The notes: generated by a model from the sequence alone, not told the origin. DNA of 64,000 nucleotides from Photobacterium salinisoli (GCF_003614885.1 NZ_QZMS01000007.1:1984001-2048000); one strand, 5' to 3'. Positions 25,638-34,165 are shown, counted from the stretch's first letter. Numbers and translations: made by a program.

Positions 25638-27185
25638 TCAGTCTTGCATCCCAGTTGCCAAATCGGCGCTCTCAGAGCTCGGTAACTTAAGGTATTTAAG
25701 CACAATCAACACCACTGCCAGAACAGTCGCCGCAACACCCAGGCTGGTCAGCTGTACACTTTGCGTAAAAGCAATTGATGCAGATTCGAGCAGAGAATCC
25801 GCCCACTCACCACTCAGCGTCTGGCTCACTGCATACGCTCCGGGTAATGTTTCTTCTGCCTGCATAGCCACAGACACATCAATACCTGCAGGTGCGACAA
25901 AATGAGCACGATATAGCCAGGCAACCGCACCACCAATCAGTGTAGTACCTAACACCACACCAGCTTCATAGGCAGTTTCACTCACGGAAGAGGCACTGCC
26001 AGCGCTGTCTGCCGGAACCGAAGACAAAACCAGATCATTGGTGACAGTCGTAATCGCCGCCACACCAATATTCAGAAGTGCAAATGCAACTGCAATGATC
26101 AGCATCGAAATATCAAACAGAGCAAAAATCATAAACGCTACGCCAGCTAACACCAGACAAAACGCAATCACTCGGTTAGGTGCGATACGCTGTACAACAG
26201 GCACAACAGCCATCCCCGCGACAATCGCTAATACCTGTCCCGGAACCAAATTCAGGCTGGCCACTAACGGGGAACTGCCTAGTACAATTTGCATCAACTG
26301 GGTGGCGAGGTAAATAAAACCTATAAGCAGCCCAAGGCTGACCAGGTTCACTGCAATCGACACTGAAAATGCCGGGATGGTGAACAGCTTGAGATCCAGT
26401 AACGGATCTTTTAATACCAATTGCCGACGTACAAACAGAACACCAAACACCAGACCGCAGATAAAGGTCGAAATAGCCCATGCATCAATGCCTTCCGTTG
26501 CACCATGTTTGAGCGCAAACATCAGGCTCACCATTGCCACCAGGCTTAAAGTAATGCTCCAGTAGTCGATGCTAAATGCAGGCTGCTTCTCCGATTCAGG
26601 AAGACAGAAAGGTGCAAAAAGGATGACGGGGGCTAAAAATGGCAACGCGACTAAAAATACAGATTGCCAATCGTAATACTGCAGCAACACACCACCCACC
26701 AGAGGACCCAGTGCCGAGCCTATTGTCAGACACGTTGCCCAAACGGCCACCGCGATGCGCCTTTCTTCCCTGTCTTCAAACGCCGAACGAATCAAAGCCA
26801 AGGTAGCAGGTAAAATCATCGCCCCGAAGAAACCCAGTACCGCTCGGCCAGCAATAAGATGCCAGGCCTGCTGAGAAAACACGACAATCAGAGACACAGC
26901 GGCAAAACCACTACAACCGATAAACAGCATTTTCCTGTGGCCGAGTCGATCACCGGCTCCCCCCATAGTGACGAGCAGTCCGGCCAGGACAATAGAATAA
27001 GCATCAATAATCCACAATTGCTGAGCTGCGGAAGGGCTCAATGCAGACGCAATGCGCGGTAATGAAAAGTTCAGAATAGTGTTATCGATAGTCACCAAAA
27101 GTACTGGCAGCATAATGACGCACAGCGCCAGAGCTTTTGAGCGATCTTTCAAAATAGCAACCAGTGGATTAGCAGCTGTGCTCAT
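25638..27185 (-). CDS. MFS drug exporter, DHA2 family (SmvA/QacA-like)
   Basis: A 515-residue transporter with about 14 transmembrane helices. Helix 1 carries VTIDNTILNFSLP. The loop motif GDRLGHRKMLFIG (family motif A, about residues 78-90) and helix-5 glycine/proline motif C (WATCLTIGSALGPLVGG) mark a proton-coupled exporter. Relatives such as SmvA and QacA export cationic or aromatic drugs. It is the last gene of the pap-like cluster and overlaps papC by 17 bp, so it most likely exports the cluster's product and gives self-protection. It has a strong GGAGG site inside papC. Confidence 0.9.
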   Translation of the reverse strand: MSTAANPLVAILKDRSKALALCVIMLPVLLVTIDNTILNFSLPRIASALSPSAAQQLWIIDAYSIVLAGLLVTMGGAGDRLGHRKMLFIGCSGFAAVSLIVVFSQQAWHLIAGRAVLGFFGAMILPATLALIRSAFEDREERRIAVAVWATCLTIGSALGPLVGGVLLQYYDWQSVFLVALPFLAPVILFAPFCLPESEKQPAFSIDYWSITLSLVAMVSLMFALKHGATEGIDAWAISTFICGLVFGVLFVRRQLVLKDPLLDLKLFTIPAFSVSIAVNLVSLGLLIGFIYLATQLMQIVLGSSPLVASLNLVPGQVLAIVAGMAVVPVVQRIAPNRVIAFCLVLAGVAFMIFALFDISMLIIAVAFALLNIGVAAITTVTNDLVLSSVPADSAGSASSVSETAYEAGVVLGTTLIGGAVAWLYRAHFVAPAGIDVSVAMQAEETLPGAYAVSQTLSGEWADSLLESASIAFTQSVQLTSLGVAATVLAVVLIVLKYLKLPSSESADLATGMQD

Positions 27186-28071
27186 CTTTTCCTCCCGTGT
27201 TAAGAGTCATTAAAGTCTGAAATATACACTCAGCATCTTTCTCAGATTGAGGCAGTATGTCCTTTAAATACTGTTTGGAATCAGCCAACTGAGAGGCAAA
27301 AGCCAAATAATCATTCGTGTCTACCTGAGCATTTAATACTGAGAGTGAAGCCATCAGCTTCTCGCGCTGCTGACCAGCCACCTGGTTACAGGCTTGAATA
27401 TCCCAGTAGGTTTCAGGCTCATTGGCGAGGATCCGGGCAGCCAGGCTCAATAATGTTTTCATGGGCGGCGGGGCAATTTGGTAGATAACCTTGATATCAC
27501 AGTCTTCGCTAACTAACGCCGTCAGGAAGGACAGAATCGCGGCATGTGGCAACGCCTGACAAAGCGCCATATTGTTATCATGAATGCTTGGGTTCATTTG
27601 CGAGACATGCATTCCCTGTCTGGCCAGCAGGGCCGACATCATGGCTCCGGCCTGGCTCTGAACCTGTTCGCAAACGACAACCGGACGTCCGTGGCAAGCC
27701 AGTTTAGGGGAAAACATAGGATTCACCCCGACAACACTGACAGACGGCAGGCAATCTGCCGCGATCTGATGGAATGGCACCTGTACCGAGCAGGTATTAA
27801 CGACAAGATCCACTGAGGTCAACAAAGGGGCGTAAGTAACCAAAGAGGCCGCGGCTGCCGATTCAGGCAGAGCAAATACCACACCCGAAGCCACCTTTAT
27901 TTTTTCTGTCAGGGCGTGATCAAGATAGCGCACATCACAGATCACATGATCCACCTTGTATGAAGGCGCAACTTGATCGGCAACGGTAACTGAGTAGCCT
28001 TCAGACTCAAGCAATCTTGCCATGAATTGTCCAACGACACCCGCACCACCAAATATTACATATTGACTCAA
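27169..28071 (-). CDS. papC: PapC-like 4-amino-4-deoxyprephenate dehydrogenase (TyrA family)
   Basis: Predicted NAD+-dependent oxidative decarboxylation of 4-amino-4-deoxyprephenate to 4-aminophenylpyruvate. A 300-residue TyrA-type protein without a mutase domain. Rossmann motif VIFGGAGVVGQF (residues 5-16); dimer/active-site segment HDNNMALCQALPH. The TyrA motif HPMFGP reads NPMFSP here, so the His that contacts the 4-hydroxyl of prephenate is Asn117. That fits a 4-amino substrate, which needs no hydroxyl deprotonation. Its ATG overlaps the papA-like stop (ATGA). Alternative: a prephenate dehydrogenase paralogue, less likely given the context. Confidence 0.85.
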   Translation of the reverse strand: MSQYVIFGGAGVVGQFMARLLESEGYSVTVADQVAPSYKVDHVICDVRYLDHALTEKIKVASGVVFALPESAAAASLVTYAPLLTSVDLVVNTCSVQVPFHQIAADCLPSVSVVGVNPMFSPKLACHGRPVVVCEQVQSQAGAMMSALLARQGMHVSQMNPSIHDNNMALCQALPHAAILSFLTALVSEDCDIKVIYQIAPPPMKTLLSLAARILANEPETYWDIQACNQVAGQQREKLMASLSVLNAQVDTNDYLAFASQLADSKQYLKDILPQSEKDAECIFQTLMTLNTGGKDEHSC

Positions 28072-30113
28072 TGTTTTGTCTCCATGCTTGCTGTTAAGGA
28101 ATAAAACGGCACACTGGCTTTCACTAAGGTTTCATCCATTTCTTCAAGGGGACAGGAAGCGGACACTATTGCCCCGCCAATGCCAAATTCTGCGACACCC
28201 TCTTTGATCACTGCGGTCCGAATAACAATGCTCAAATTCGCGCATCCATCCATCCCAACCCAGCCCAGACTTCCGGCGTAGATTCCCCGCGCAGAAGATT
28301 CCAGATCATCGATGATATCCATCGTGCGCCGCTTCGGTGCCCCAGTCATTGATCCGCCGGGAAAACACGCTTTAATTGCACTAAACGTCCCAAGATTGGG
28401 TTGGAGTTGCCCTTCAATCGTCGAGACCAGTTGGTGGACCGAGCTGTAGGTTTCAATATCAAAAGCTTTTGGTACATGTACCGTCCCTGGTGTACAGATA
28501 CTATTCAGATCATGCCTGACCAAATCAATGATCATCAGATTTTCTGCCCTATCCTTTTCAGAGCAAGCCAGTTCATGCTTCAAGGCCTCATCCTGGGCTG
28601 CGGTCTTTCCTCTGGGACGGGTACCTTTAATCGGTTTGGATCTCACTGTACGATTTGAATCAATGTGCAAAAACGTTTCTGGTGAAGCGCTTAAGATCGC
28701 AAAATCAGGCGTTTTCATATAAGCCCCATAAGGCACTGGGCTTGCCAAACGCATCTTCATATAGGCGGAAAGCGCGTCTTCATTAAATGGCAGGCGCGCC
28801 CGGTTAGTCAGGCAGATTTCATATGATTCACCGTCCCGGATCTCTTTGAGACAACGATGAATTTTATCGATATACATTTCTGCACTGTCTTCCAGTTCCA
28901 GCGACTGTTCAGGCACTGGCCCGGGCTGAAACAATGACGCACCTTCCGTACGGATCTGTTGTCCGGCTTGTGGAGAAAACGTCATTGGCTCCCCCCATAA
29001 ATGACAGAGGTAAGCAGTTTGCGCTTGATGATCAAAAACCACTAAATTCTGAGGTAAAAAAAACAACGCATCGGGCGTGGAAGAACGGTGTTTATTGTTA
29101 CTCCCCATCAAAGCTTTCAGTTCATAGCCCAAATAACCGACCAGTCCGCAGCCATAAGGTATCAGTGCCTCAGTTTCTGAATCCGGCTTCAAAAAAGCCA
29201 CAATGCGATCCATCAACTCAAAGTAATCACCTTGAATATAACTTTCCCCGCATGGGCCACTCAGATGTAAAGTGCGTGAACTGACCTCATAGCGAAATAC
29301 TATGGCTTCATTGGGTTGTCCGCTGCCCATTAGCGAATACCTGGCAGACCGCGCATCCGCCATTTCACTGTCGAGCCAAAAGGCGGATGTTTTGCCCGAA
29401 AAATAACGCGAAAAAATGTCAGCGGCATTCATCGTCATCTTCAGGGGCTCATAATTGACTTTCAATGAGAATGTGCCCGCCGCTTCTTTAATAACGCGCT
29501 GTATTTCATTGTCTGTGCCAGAGTCACTGCCATCCCGTTCACCGCGATTGATCATATTAATGAAATTACCAATCAGAGTATGTCCATACTCTGATTCGAT
29601 CGATTCCGGATGGAACTGAACGCCCCATATCGGTTTTTCGCGATGCGCAAGTCCCATAATCAACCCGTCCGCGGTGCGGGCCGTAACGTCAAGACATTCA
29701 GGAACCTCAGTACATATCAAAGAGTGATAGCGCACAACATTGAACGACTGGGGGATGCCAGAAAATAAGCCGTCACCATTATGAGAAATCTGGCTTTTAT
29801 AGCCATGAACCGGTGATGGCGCATGAGAGACCTTGCCGCCAAATCGGGCGTTAATCCCTTGATGTCCCAAACAAATACCCAAAATTGGAATACAGCATTT
29901 ATCAATGATTTCACCGCATACGCCAAAATCTTCGTCACAGCAAGGATGTCCAGGACCCGGTGACAGAATCACACCAGAGAATGAATCAATATTTAATGAA
30001 TCGTATGATACCGAGTTCGGCACTACCGTCGGCATGATCCCTGTCAGTTCGAAAACATACTGAGAAATGTTATTTGTAAAGGAATCGTAGTTATCAATGA
30101 TCAGAATATTCAT
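28068..30113 (-). CDS. papA: PapA-like fused 4-amino-4-deoxychorismate synthase (PabA-PabB fusion)
   Basis: A 681-residue two-domain enzyme: chorismate + glutamine to 4-amino-4-deoxychorismate + glutamate. Residues 1-190 are a class I glutamine amidotransferase with nucleophile GICLGHQ (Cys81) and FHPES (His168, Glu170). Residues about 220-680 are the chorismate-binding PabB domain. The deciding motif is PIKGT (Lys496), the aminodeoxychorismate synthase signature; anthranilate synthases have PIAGT. No lyase domain is attached, so the product is not converted to p-aminobenzoate by this protein. Fused synthases of this kind are common in p-aminophenylalanine antibiotic clusters. Its start lies 3 bp after papB. 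Confidence 0.9.
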   Translation of the reverse strand: MNILIIDNYDSFTNNISQYVFELTGIMPTVVPNSVSYDSLNIDSFSGVILSPGPGHPCCDEDFGVCGEIIDKCCIPILGICLGHQGINARFGGKVSHAPSPVHGYKSQISHNGDGLFSGIPQSFNVVRYHSLICTEVPECLDVTARTADGLIMGLAHREKPIWGVQFHPESIESEYGHTLIGNFINMINRGERDGSDSGTDNEIQRVIKEAAGTFSLKVNYEPLKMTMNAADIFSRYFSGKTSAFWLDSEMADARSARYSLMGSGQPNEAIVFRYEVSSRTLHLSGPCGESYIQGDYFELMDRIVAFLKPDSETEALIPYGCGLVGYLGYELKALMGSNNKHRSSTPDALFFLPQNLVVFDHQAQTAYLCHLWGEPMTFSPQAGQQIRTEGASLFQPGPVPEQSLELEDSAEMYIDKIHRCLKEIRDGESYEICLTNRARLPFNEDALSAYMKMRLASPVPYGAYMKTPDFAILSASPETFLHIDSNRTVRSKPIKGTRPRGKTAAQDEALKHELACSEKDRAENLMIIDLVRHDLNSICTPGTVHVPKAFDIETYSSVHQLVSTIEGQLQPNLGTFSAIKACFPGGSMTGAPKRRTMDIIDDLESSARGIYAGSLGWVGMDGCANLSIVIRTAVIKEGVAEFGIGGAIVSASCPLEEMDETLVKASVPFYSLTASMETKH

Positions 30114-30116
30114 GGT

Positions 30117-30449
30117 TCACTTCTCTTTATCTTCTGACAAGGCTTTGATTATGACAAGTTCCTCTTCACACGTTTCATGAATAATACGTTCGAAAATATC
30201 CCCTATGTAAGACGGATTTAATCGATAATTCACTGAGAGTGCTTTCATTTTATTCAACGTAAATTCAACTCTGCCCTTTTGCATCATTGGAATGTTTTCT
30301 CGTGATTTAACATTCGCAATTGTCCGGCAAATTTCCATACGGCTTGCCAGCAACGCAACAATCTGTTCGTTGATTTCATCCAGTTTATCTCTGTAGGGTT
30401 TTAACTCGCGAACCACAACTGCATCATTTATCTGCTTATTAGCAACCAT
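30117..30449 (-). CDS. papB: PapB-like 4-amino-4-deoxychorismate mutase (AroQ fold)
   Basis: A 110-residue all-helical AroQ-type mutase predicted to convert 4-amino-4-deoxychorismate to 4-amino-4-deoxyprephenate. By-eye alignment with the E. coli mutase domain keeps Arg20 (Arg11), Arg37 (Arg28), Lys48 (Lys39) and Arg60 (Arg51), which bind the carboxylates and ether oxygen. The residues that contact the C4 hydroxyl of chorismate (Asp48 and Glu52) are Gln57 and Val61 here. This change supports a C4-amino substrate. It is preceded by a 112-bp gap with a nested hairpin and followed at once by papA. Confidence 0.85.
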   Translation of the reverse strand: MVANKQINDAVVVRELKPYRDKLDEINEQIVALLASRMEICRTIANVKSRENIPMMQKGRVEFTLNKMKALSVNYRLNPSYIGDIFERIIHETCEEELVIIKALSEDKEK

Positions 30450-30490
30450 GCCATCACCTTCGAATTAAATTTCAAATAAAGAGCGCATAG

Positions 30491-30537
30491 CAGCCAACAC
30501 ACCAATATTTCATTGGTGCTTCATTTCAAGTTGGCTG
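30491..30537 (-). promoter_or_regulatory. Nested stem-loop between the oxoamine synthase gene and papB
   Basis: Outer arms CAGCCAAC (30491-30498) and GTTGGCTG (30530-30537) enclose a second perfect stem CACCAAT (30500-30506) / ATTGGTG (30512-30518). There is no U-tract. It is the only sizeable gap among the biosynthetic genes, so it may be an RNA processing site or attenuator that sets the ratio of tailoring to pap enzymes. Confidence 0.55.
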
Positions 30538-30561
30538 TTATTCCAGGGCTTTAATATAAAA

Positions 30562-31806
30562 TCACCCAGAAAGGGCATTTAGCTTCGTGGCCAGATAATC
30601 AATCTGCTCTTGACTATGATTTGCAGAAATGGCAAAGCGCAACATTGCTTTATTGGTTTCCACGATAGGATAAAAAACAGGAAACATAATTAACCCTGAT
30701 TCCCGCAATGTTGCCGCGGCTGATAAACCTTGCTGTTCACTTGCAAAGTAAGCGCCTCTGATGGGGGCTCTCTGTCCAGCGTTCATCATTATGCTTTCCA
30801 CTTTCTCATCGAATTTGTCGATGTTTTTCCATAAAGCCGTTTGTAATTCATCGATTTCAGAAGAAAGATGGATCTTCGCGGCTGCCACATTCGCCGCCTG
30901 AAGCGGGACAGGGACAGTATGACCAAACACAAGCGGGTTTGCTAATGCCTTAAGCTGTTCATTATTATAGTCTTTACGTAAGACAATGAAACCACCCGCA
31001 CCACCAAACGCCTTACTCAATGACCCGGCAATTAATGTATTATCAGGTAATCGATGTTCAAGATTCTCATACGCATAACCTGCACCGTATTTCCCTGAAA
31101 TAGAAATACCGTGTGCATCATCGACATATAAATATCCTTCGTATTGACTGAGCAATTCAGATAACGCTCTGACTGGCAGTAATCCTGACATTGAACCGAC
31201 ACCATCAATAAGCAATATAGGTGTTACCCGTTCAAGCTGACATTGCTTTAATGTTTTCGTTAACGATTCAGTATCGTTAGTATCAACACGTACGACCTGA
31301 CCGAACTGACCAAGTAACCCACGCAATACCTGCATAGATGCATGTGCCGTTTTATCGACCAGCCAGCGAACGGCGGATTTAGTCGGATAAAGATGCATAT
31401 TGCCACTACCCAATAAGGGCAAAACACCTAAATGTGCATTACTTGTCGATGTAAAAACAGTAACTGAGTTACCCTGATAGATTTCTTGCAACAGGCTCTC
31501 CAGTTGTGGCAAGTACACCGGACTCATAGCACTTCGGCTGGCCGACAAATGAATACCAACATGATGAAGTGCCTGGTAGGCTGCCTCAATTAATAATGGA
31601 TGGGATTCTAAGCCTAAATATGAGCAAGAAATGAATTCGGTGTATAACTTGCCATCATCCAGAATAACTTGCTTACCACAACGCTCTGTCACAATAAAAG
31701 AGGTTAACCCCTCGCCGGAAGCCTGTTCAAAAGCATCCGTTGTGCGAGTACTGCGGATAGACATCCAATTACTGTCATGCAATGTTTCTTTATCAACACT
31801 CGTCAT
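30562..31806 (-). CDS. Alpha-oxoamine synthase (PLP-dependent, AONS/KBL/CqsA type)
   Basis: A 414-residue fold-type I PLP enzyme. Marks are SYLGLESHP near the N-terminus, DKTAHASM (His155 stacks on PLP), YVDDAHGISISG (Asp230, His232) and GSLSKAFGG (Lys265, Schiff base). The family condenses an amino acid with an acyl-CoA or acyl-ACP with loss of CO2 to give an alpha-amino ketone. Members make 8-amino-7-oxononanoate, aminoketobutyrate, 3-ketosphinganine or the CAI-1 autoinducer precursor. No bio or sphingolipid genes are near, so a dedicated role in the cluster's product is inferred. Its ATG overlaps the methyltransferase stop (ATGA). Confidence 0.88.
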   Translation of the reverse strand: MTSVDKETLHDSNWMSIRSTRTTDAFEQASGEGLTSFIVTERCGKQVILDDGKLYTEFISCSYLGLESHPLLIEAAYQALHHVGIHLSASRSAMSPVYLPQLESLLQEIYQGNSVTVFTSTSNAHLGVLPLLGSGNMHLYPTKSAVRWLVDKTAHASMQVLRGLLGQFGQVVRVDTNDTESLTKTLKQCQLERVTPILLIDGVGSMSGLLPVRALSELLSQYEGYLYVDDAHGISISGKYGAGYAYENLEHRLPDNTLIAGSLSKAFGGAGGFIVLRKDYNNEQLKALANPLVFGHTVPVPLQAANVAAAKIHLSSEIDELQTALWKNIDKFDEKVESIMMNAGQRAPIRGAYFASEQQGLSAAATLRESGLIMFPVFYPIVETNKAMLRFAISANHSQEQIDYLATKLNALSG

Positions 31807-32651
31807 TTTCTTGTACCTACTGTCATGACTGCTGGCCCAGTCTGATCAGAAAAAAGAGGATCAGTATGAGCGAACACAGACTCAAACTGATATCGAGAGA
31901 ACAAATCTTGCACCATCGAGATTTGTGATTCCCCGTGCTCGACAATCACAGTACCGCCAGGTTTAAGTACAATCTCAGCCAGACGTAATGAGGCGTCGAT
32001 GATTTCGCTGCCATCCTGGCCTGAGTAGATAGCATTTTCCGGATGATATTTTTCCCACTCAGGCAATAAGCTTTCAGATTCAGGCACATAAGGAGGATTC
32101 GATATCACAACATCCACACTTTGGCGCTTATCCTTAAAAAATGTGAGGTCAGTAATGTCTTTTTTCAGTGCAACAACCTTGCCTTCATCCGCAAGACGAT
32201 GAATATTACGGCACAGATACTGATACGCGGTTTCATCATTTTCCAAACAATAAATCGTAGATCTCCGGTATTGCCGCCAAGCTGATATACCGATAGCCCC
32301 CGTCCCCGAACACAAGTCGTAAATAACCGCCTCAGACTCAATAGGAAGTCGTGTTTTTAACCATTCAAGCAGCATCGCGCTCTGCTGACGCGGCACAAAG
32401 ACCCCGGTTCCAACAACAAATCGGCTGTCAATAAAGTCACTATATCCAAGGATATGACCCAACGGGATGCGATTGGCTCTTTCCTTCAGGTCGGCGCGAA
32501 AGCCAACGGCATCAGATTCAGACAGCACCTCATCAGCTGAGATATATTTCTGTGCTATCGCTTGAAAATCCCCATAGGGATCCCAGACGCCCGATGCTAT
32601 CAGGCTCTGGAGCTCAAGCTGAAATGCCTGTTCAAGGTGCGCCAGCTTCAT
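31803..32651 (-). CDS. PrmC/HemK-like SAM-dependent methyltransferase, possible arylamine N-methyltransferase
   Basis: A 282-residue class I methyltransferase with an N-terminal helical domain. The PrmC-type sequence R.PLGHILGYSDF...GVFVPR is followed by the SAM motif DLCSGTGAIGIS and the catalytic NPPYVP. NPPY enzymes methylate nitrogen in planar systems. The housekeeping prmC sits beside prfA elsewhere in these genomes. In this cluster the likelier substrate is the aryl amine of p-aminophenylalanine or its keto acid, as PapM does in pristinamycin synthesis (inference by analogy). The ATG at 32651 overlaps the upstream stop and has GAGG 7 nt away; a TTG at 32657 is less likely. Confidence 0.8.
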   Translation of the reverse strand: MKLAHLEQAFQLELQSLIASGVWDPYGDFQAIAQKYISADEVLSESDAVGFRADLKERANRIPLGHILGYSDFIDSRFVVGTGVFVPRQQSAMLLEWLKTRLPIESEAVIYDLCSGTGAIGISAWRQYRRSTIYCLENDETAYQYLCRNIHRLADEGKVVALKKDITDLTFFKDKRQSVDVVISNPPYVPESESLLPEWEKYHPENAIYSGQDGSEIIDASLRLAEIVLKPGGTVIVEHGESQISMVQDLFSRYQFESVFAHTDPLFSDQTGPAVMTVGTRK

Positions 32652-34081
32652 GACCAAGCCTCATAATACTCAGCCAGACGATCATACATAGACCGATAAA
32701 GATAGGAGAAAGCAACCAGCTCTGGTGGGGGTGTATAGCTTGGGTGAAGGCTTTCAATAAGATCAGCGTAAAAACCCGTCATACCTTTGTCGAGTAACGG
32801 TAACCAGTAGGGTTTAATGTCCCAGCGGAATTCATAACCGGTGGCAAACATCTGTTTTACCGTTTCTTTCACGGTTTCTTCACGAGATAACCCAGGCAAT
32901 GGCTTGCGAATGGGCGAGAATACGTCCAGATTAATTTCTGGGCTGAGGCCCTGAATTTTATCCGCCATATATGCAGCCAATAATGGCGACTGGTGCAACC
33001 CGTCTCGGTAGGTTCCTGTCGCTAACCACAATCCTTTGAAATGACATTGCCCAATTAACGGATAGCCGTCGGCAGGAATAGGTCGGTTCCCGACTTGGAT
33101 AGCTTCTACTTCAGCGTCATTCAGATCTAGATGCAACTGGTCCAAAGCACAGCCCAGCAAAAACTGTACATCGGATATTAATGCGTTTTTTCTTGGTGAC
33201 TCTGCCAAAATATTTGTCGCCCCGATATAAAGCAGATCTTTCTCTCTGGGGACACAATGCAAGCCACAGGCAAAGGCTCGGTTTGGCGTTCTGATTACAC
33301 TGTCAGGTACTTGGTGCCCGGGTTTTAACCTCGCCAAAATAGAAACACCGTATCCAGCAAACATAGGAGGGATACGTTTTTTGACTTCCGGATAAGTATC
33401 AAGCAAATCCAGCGAATGTACGCCGGCAGCAATCACAACATTGTCTGCCGAAATCAAAGTACCATCCGTTAATTTAACGCCAGTTGCTACATCTGCTTCC
33501 GTTAATATTTCGACTGCATTGTCATTGATAATTTCTCCGCCTTTTCCCAGAAAGGCAGCATCCAGTTTTTCCAGCAGAAGATGTGAATTCACGGCATTTT
33601 CTTCAGGAATATATAACGCTTGCATCGGACGAACTAAGTCATTGGCTTTAATCCAGGGTAGGTTAGAGGCCGAAACTGTCTCATAAGGTTCGTTGTAATG
33701 CTGTAGCGTTGCTTCAATGGTGTCATAATTAACTGTATCCACCTCAGCCATACCGGCTGAGTTTAAAATAACATGTGTGCCTTTCGCTATTAGCAGATCA
33801 TCATGAATTCCAGACGCCTCTGATAATCTTGCAGACCAGTTTTCCCATTCATTTTTTGCCTTAATATCCATATCGACTTTGAGTCGGCCATAATCACTAT
33901 TGATTAACCCACTCGTAATTTCACCAAAACAACCGTTCATGGCGCCCGCAGCCTTAGATGCTGCATTGGCACGTTTTGTTTCACCGACCCTGACAACTTT
34001 TAAACCGCGAGAAGCTAATTCAAATGCGATGGAACCACCAATAGCACCAGCGCCAACAACAATGGCATCATAATTCATCAT
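32648..34081 (-). CDS. FAD-dependent DAO-family oxidoreductase of the cluster
   Basis: A 477-residue flavoprotein. N-terminal Rossmann motif VVGAGAIGGS (about 8-17), SKAAGAMNGCFGE as the FAD/isoalloxazine loop, the ADNVVIAAG segment and, near residue 365, ATGTYRDGLHQSPLLA, the GxR-H-G motif of glycine oxidase/ThiO-like enzymes. Members oxidise C-N bonds of amino acids to imines. A C-terminal extension of about 90 residues, rich in Tyr and Trp (about 385-477), is beyond the normal DAO core. First biosynthetic gene after luxI, 84 bp downstream, with two small dyads in that gap. Substrate unknown. Confidence 0.8.
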   Translation of the reverse strand: MMNYDAIVVGAGAIGGSIAFELASRGLKVVRVGETKRANAASKAAGAMNGCFGEITSGLINSDYGRLKVDMDIKAKNEWENWSARLSEASGIHDDLLIAKGTHVILNSAGMAEVDTVNYDTIEATLQHYNEPYETVSASNLPWIKANDLVRPMQALYIPEENAVNSHLLLEKLDAAFLGKGGEIINDNAVEILTEADVATGVKLTDGTLISADNVVIAAGVHSLDLLDTYPEVKKRIPPMFAGYGVSILARLKPGHQVPDSVIRTPNRAFACGLHCVPREKDLLYIGATNILAESPRKNALISDVQFLLGCALDQLHLDLNDAEVEAIQVGNRPIPADGYPLIGQCHFKGLWLATGTYRDGLHQSPLLAAYMADKIQGLSPEINLDVFSPIRKPLPGLSREETVKETVKQMFATGYEFRWDIKPYWLPLLDKGMTGFYADLIESLHPSYTPPPELVAFSYLYRSMYDRLAEYYEAWS

Positions 34082-34103
34082 TTATTACCTTATTAATATA
34101 AAG

Positions 34104-34151
34104 TCTATTTAATAGAACGTATGTAATTATTCTTCTGAATCTTATATTCAG
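34104..34151 (-). promoter_or_regulatory. Candidate operator/promoter between luxI and the oxidoreductase gene
   Basis: Two perfect dyads in an 84-bp gap: CTGAAT-N5-ATTCAG (34135-34151) and TCTATT-T-AATAGA (34104-34116). The first resembles a LuxR-type box of CT...AG form but has 13 rather than 12 central bases. Its centre is 62 bp before the oxidoreductase ATG, a reasonable place for an activator, with TATTAA-like -10 sequences downstream. Confidence 0.4.
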
Positions 34152-34165
34152 TCAGTCGCTAATAA

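Noticed and set aside
28068..30113. Anthranilate synthase or folate-type p-aminobenzoate synthesis
   Set aside because: PIKGT rather than PIAGT excludes anthranilate synthase, and no lyase (PabC) is adjacent, while mutase and TyrA-type partners are.
31803..32651. Housekeeping prmC
   Set aside because: It overlaps its neighbours inside a biosynthetic operon and is not beside prfA or hemA.
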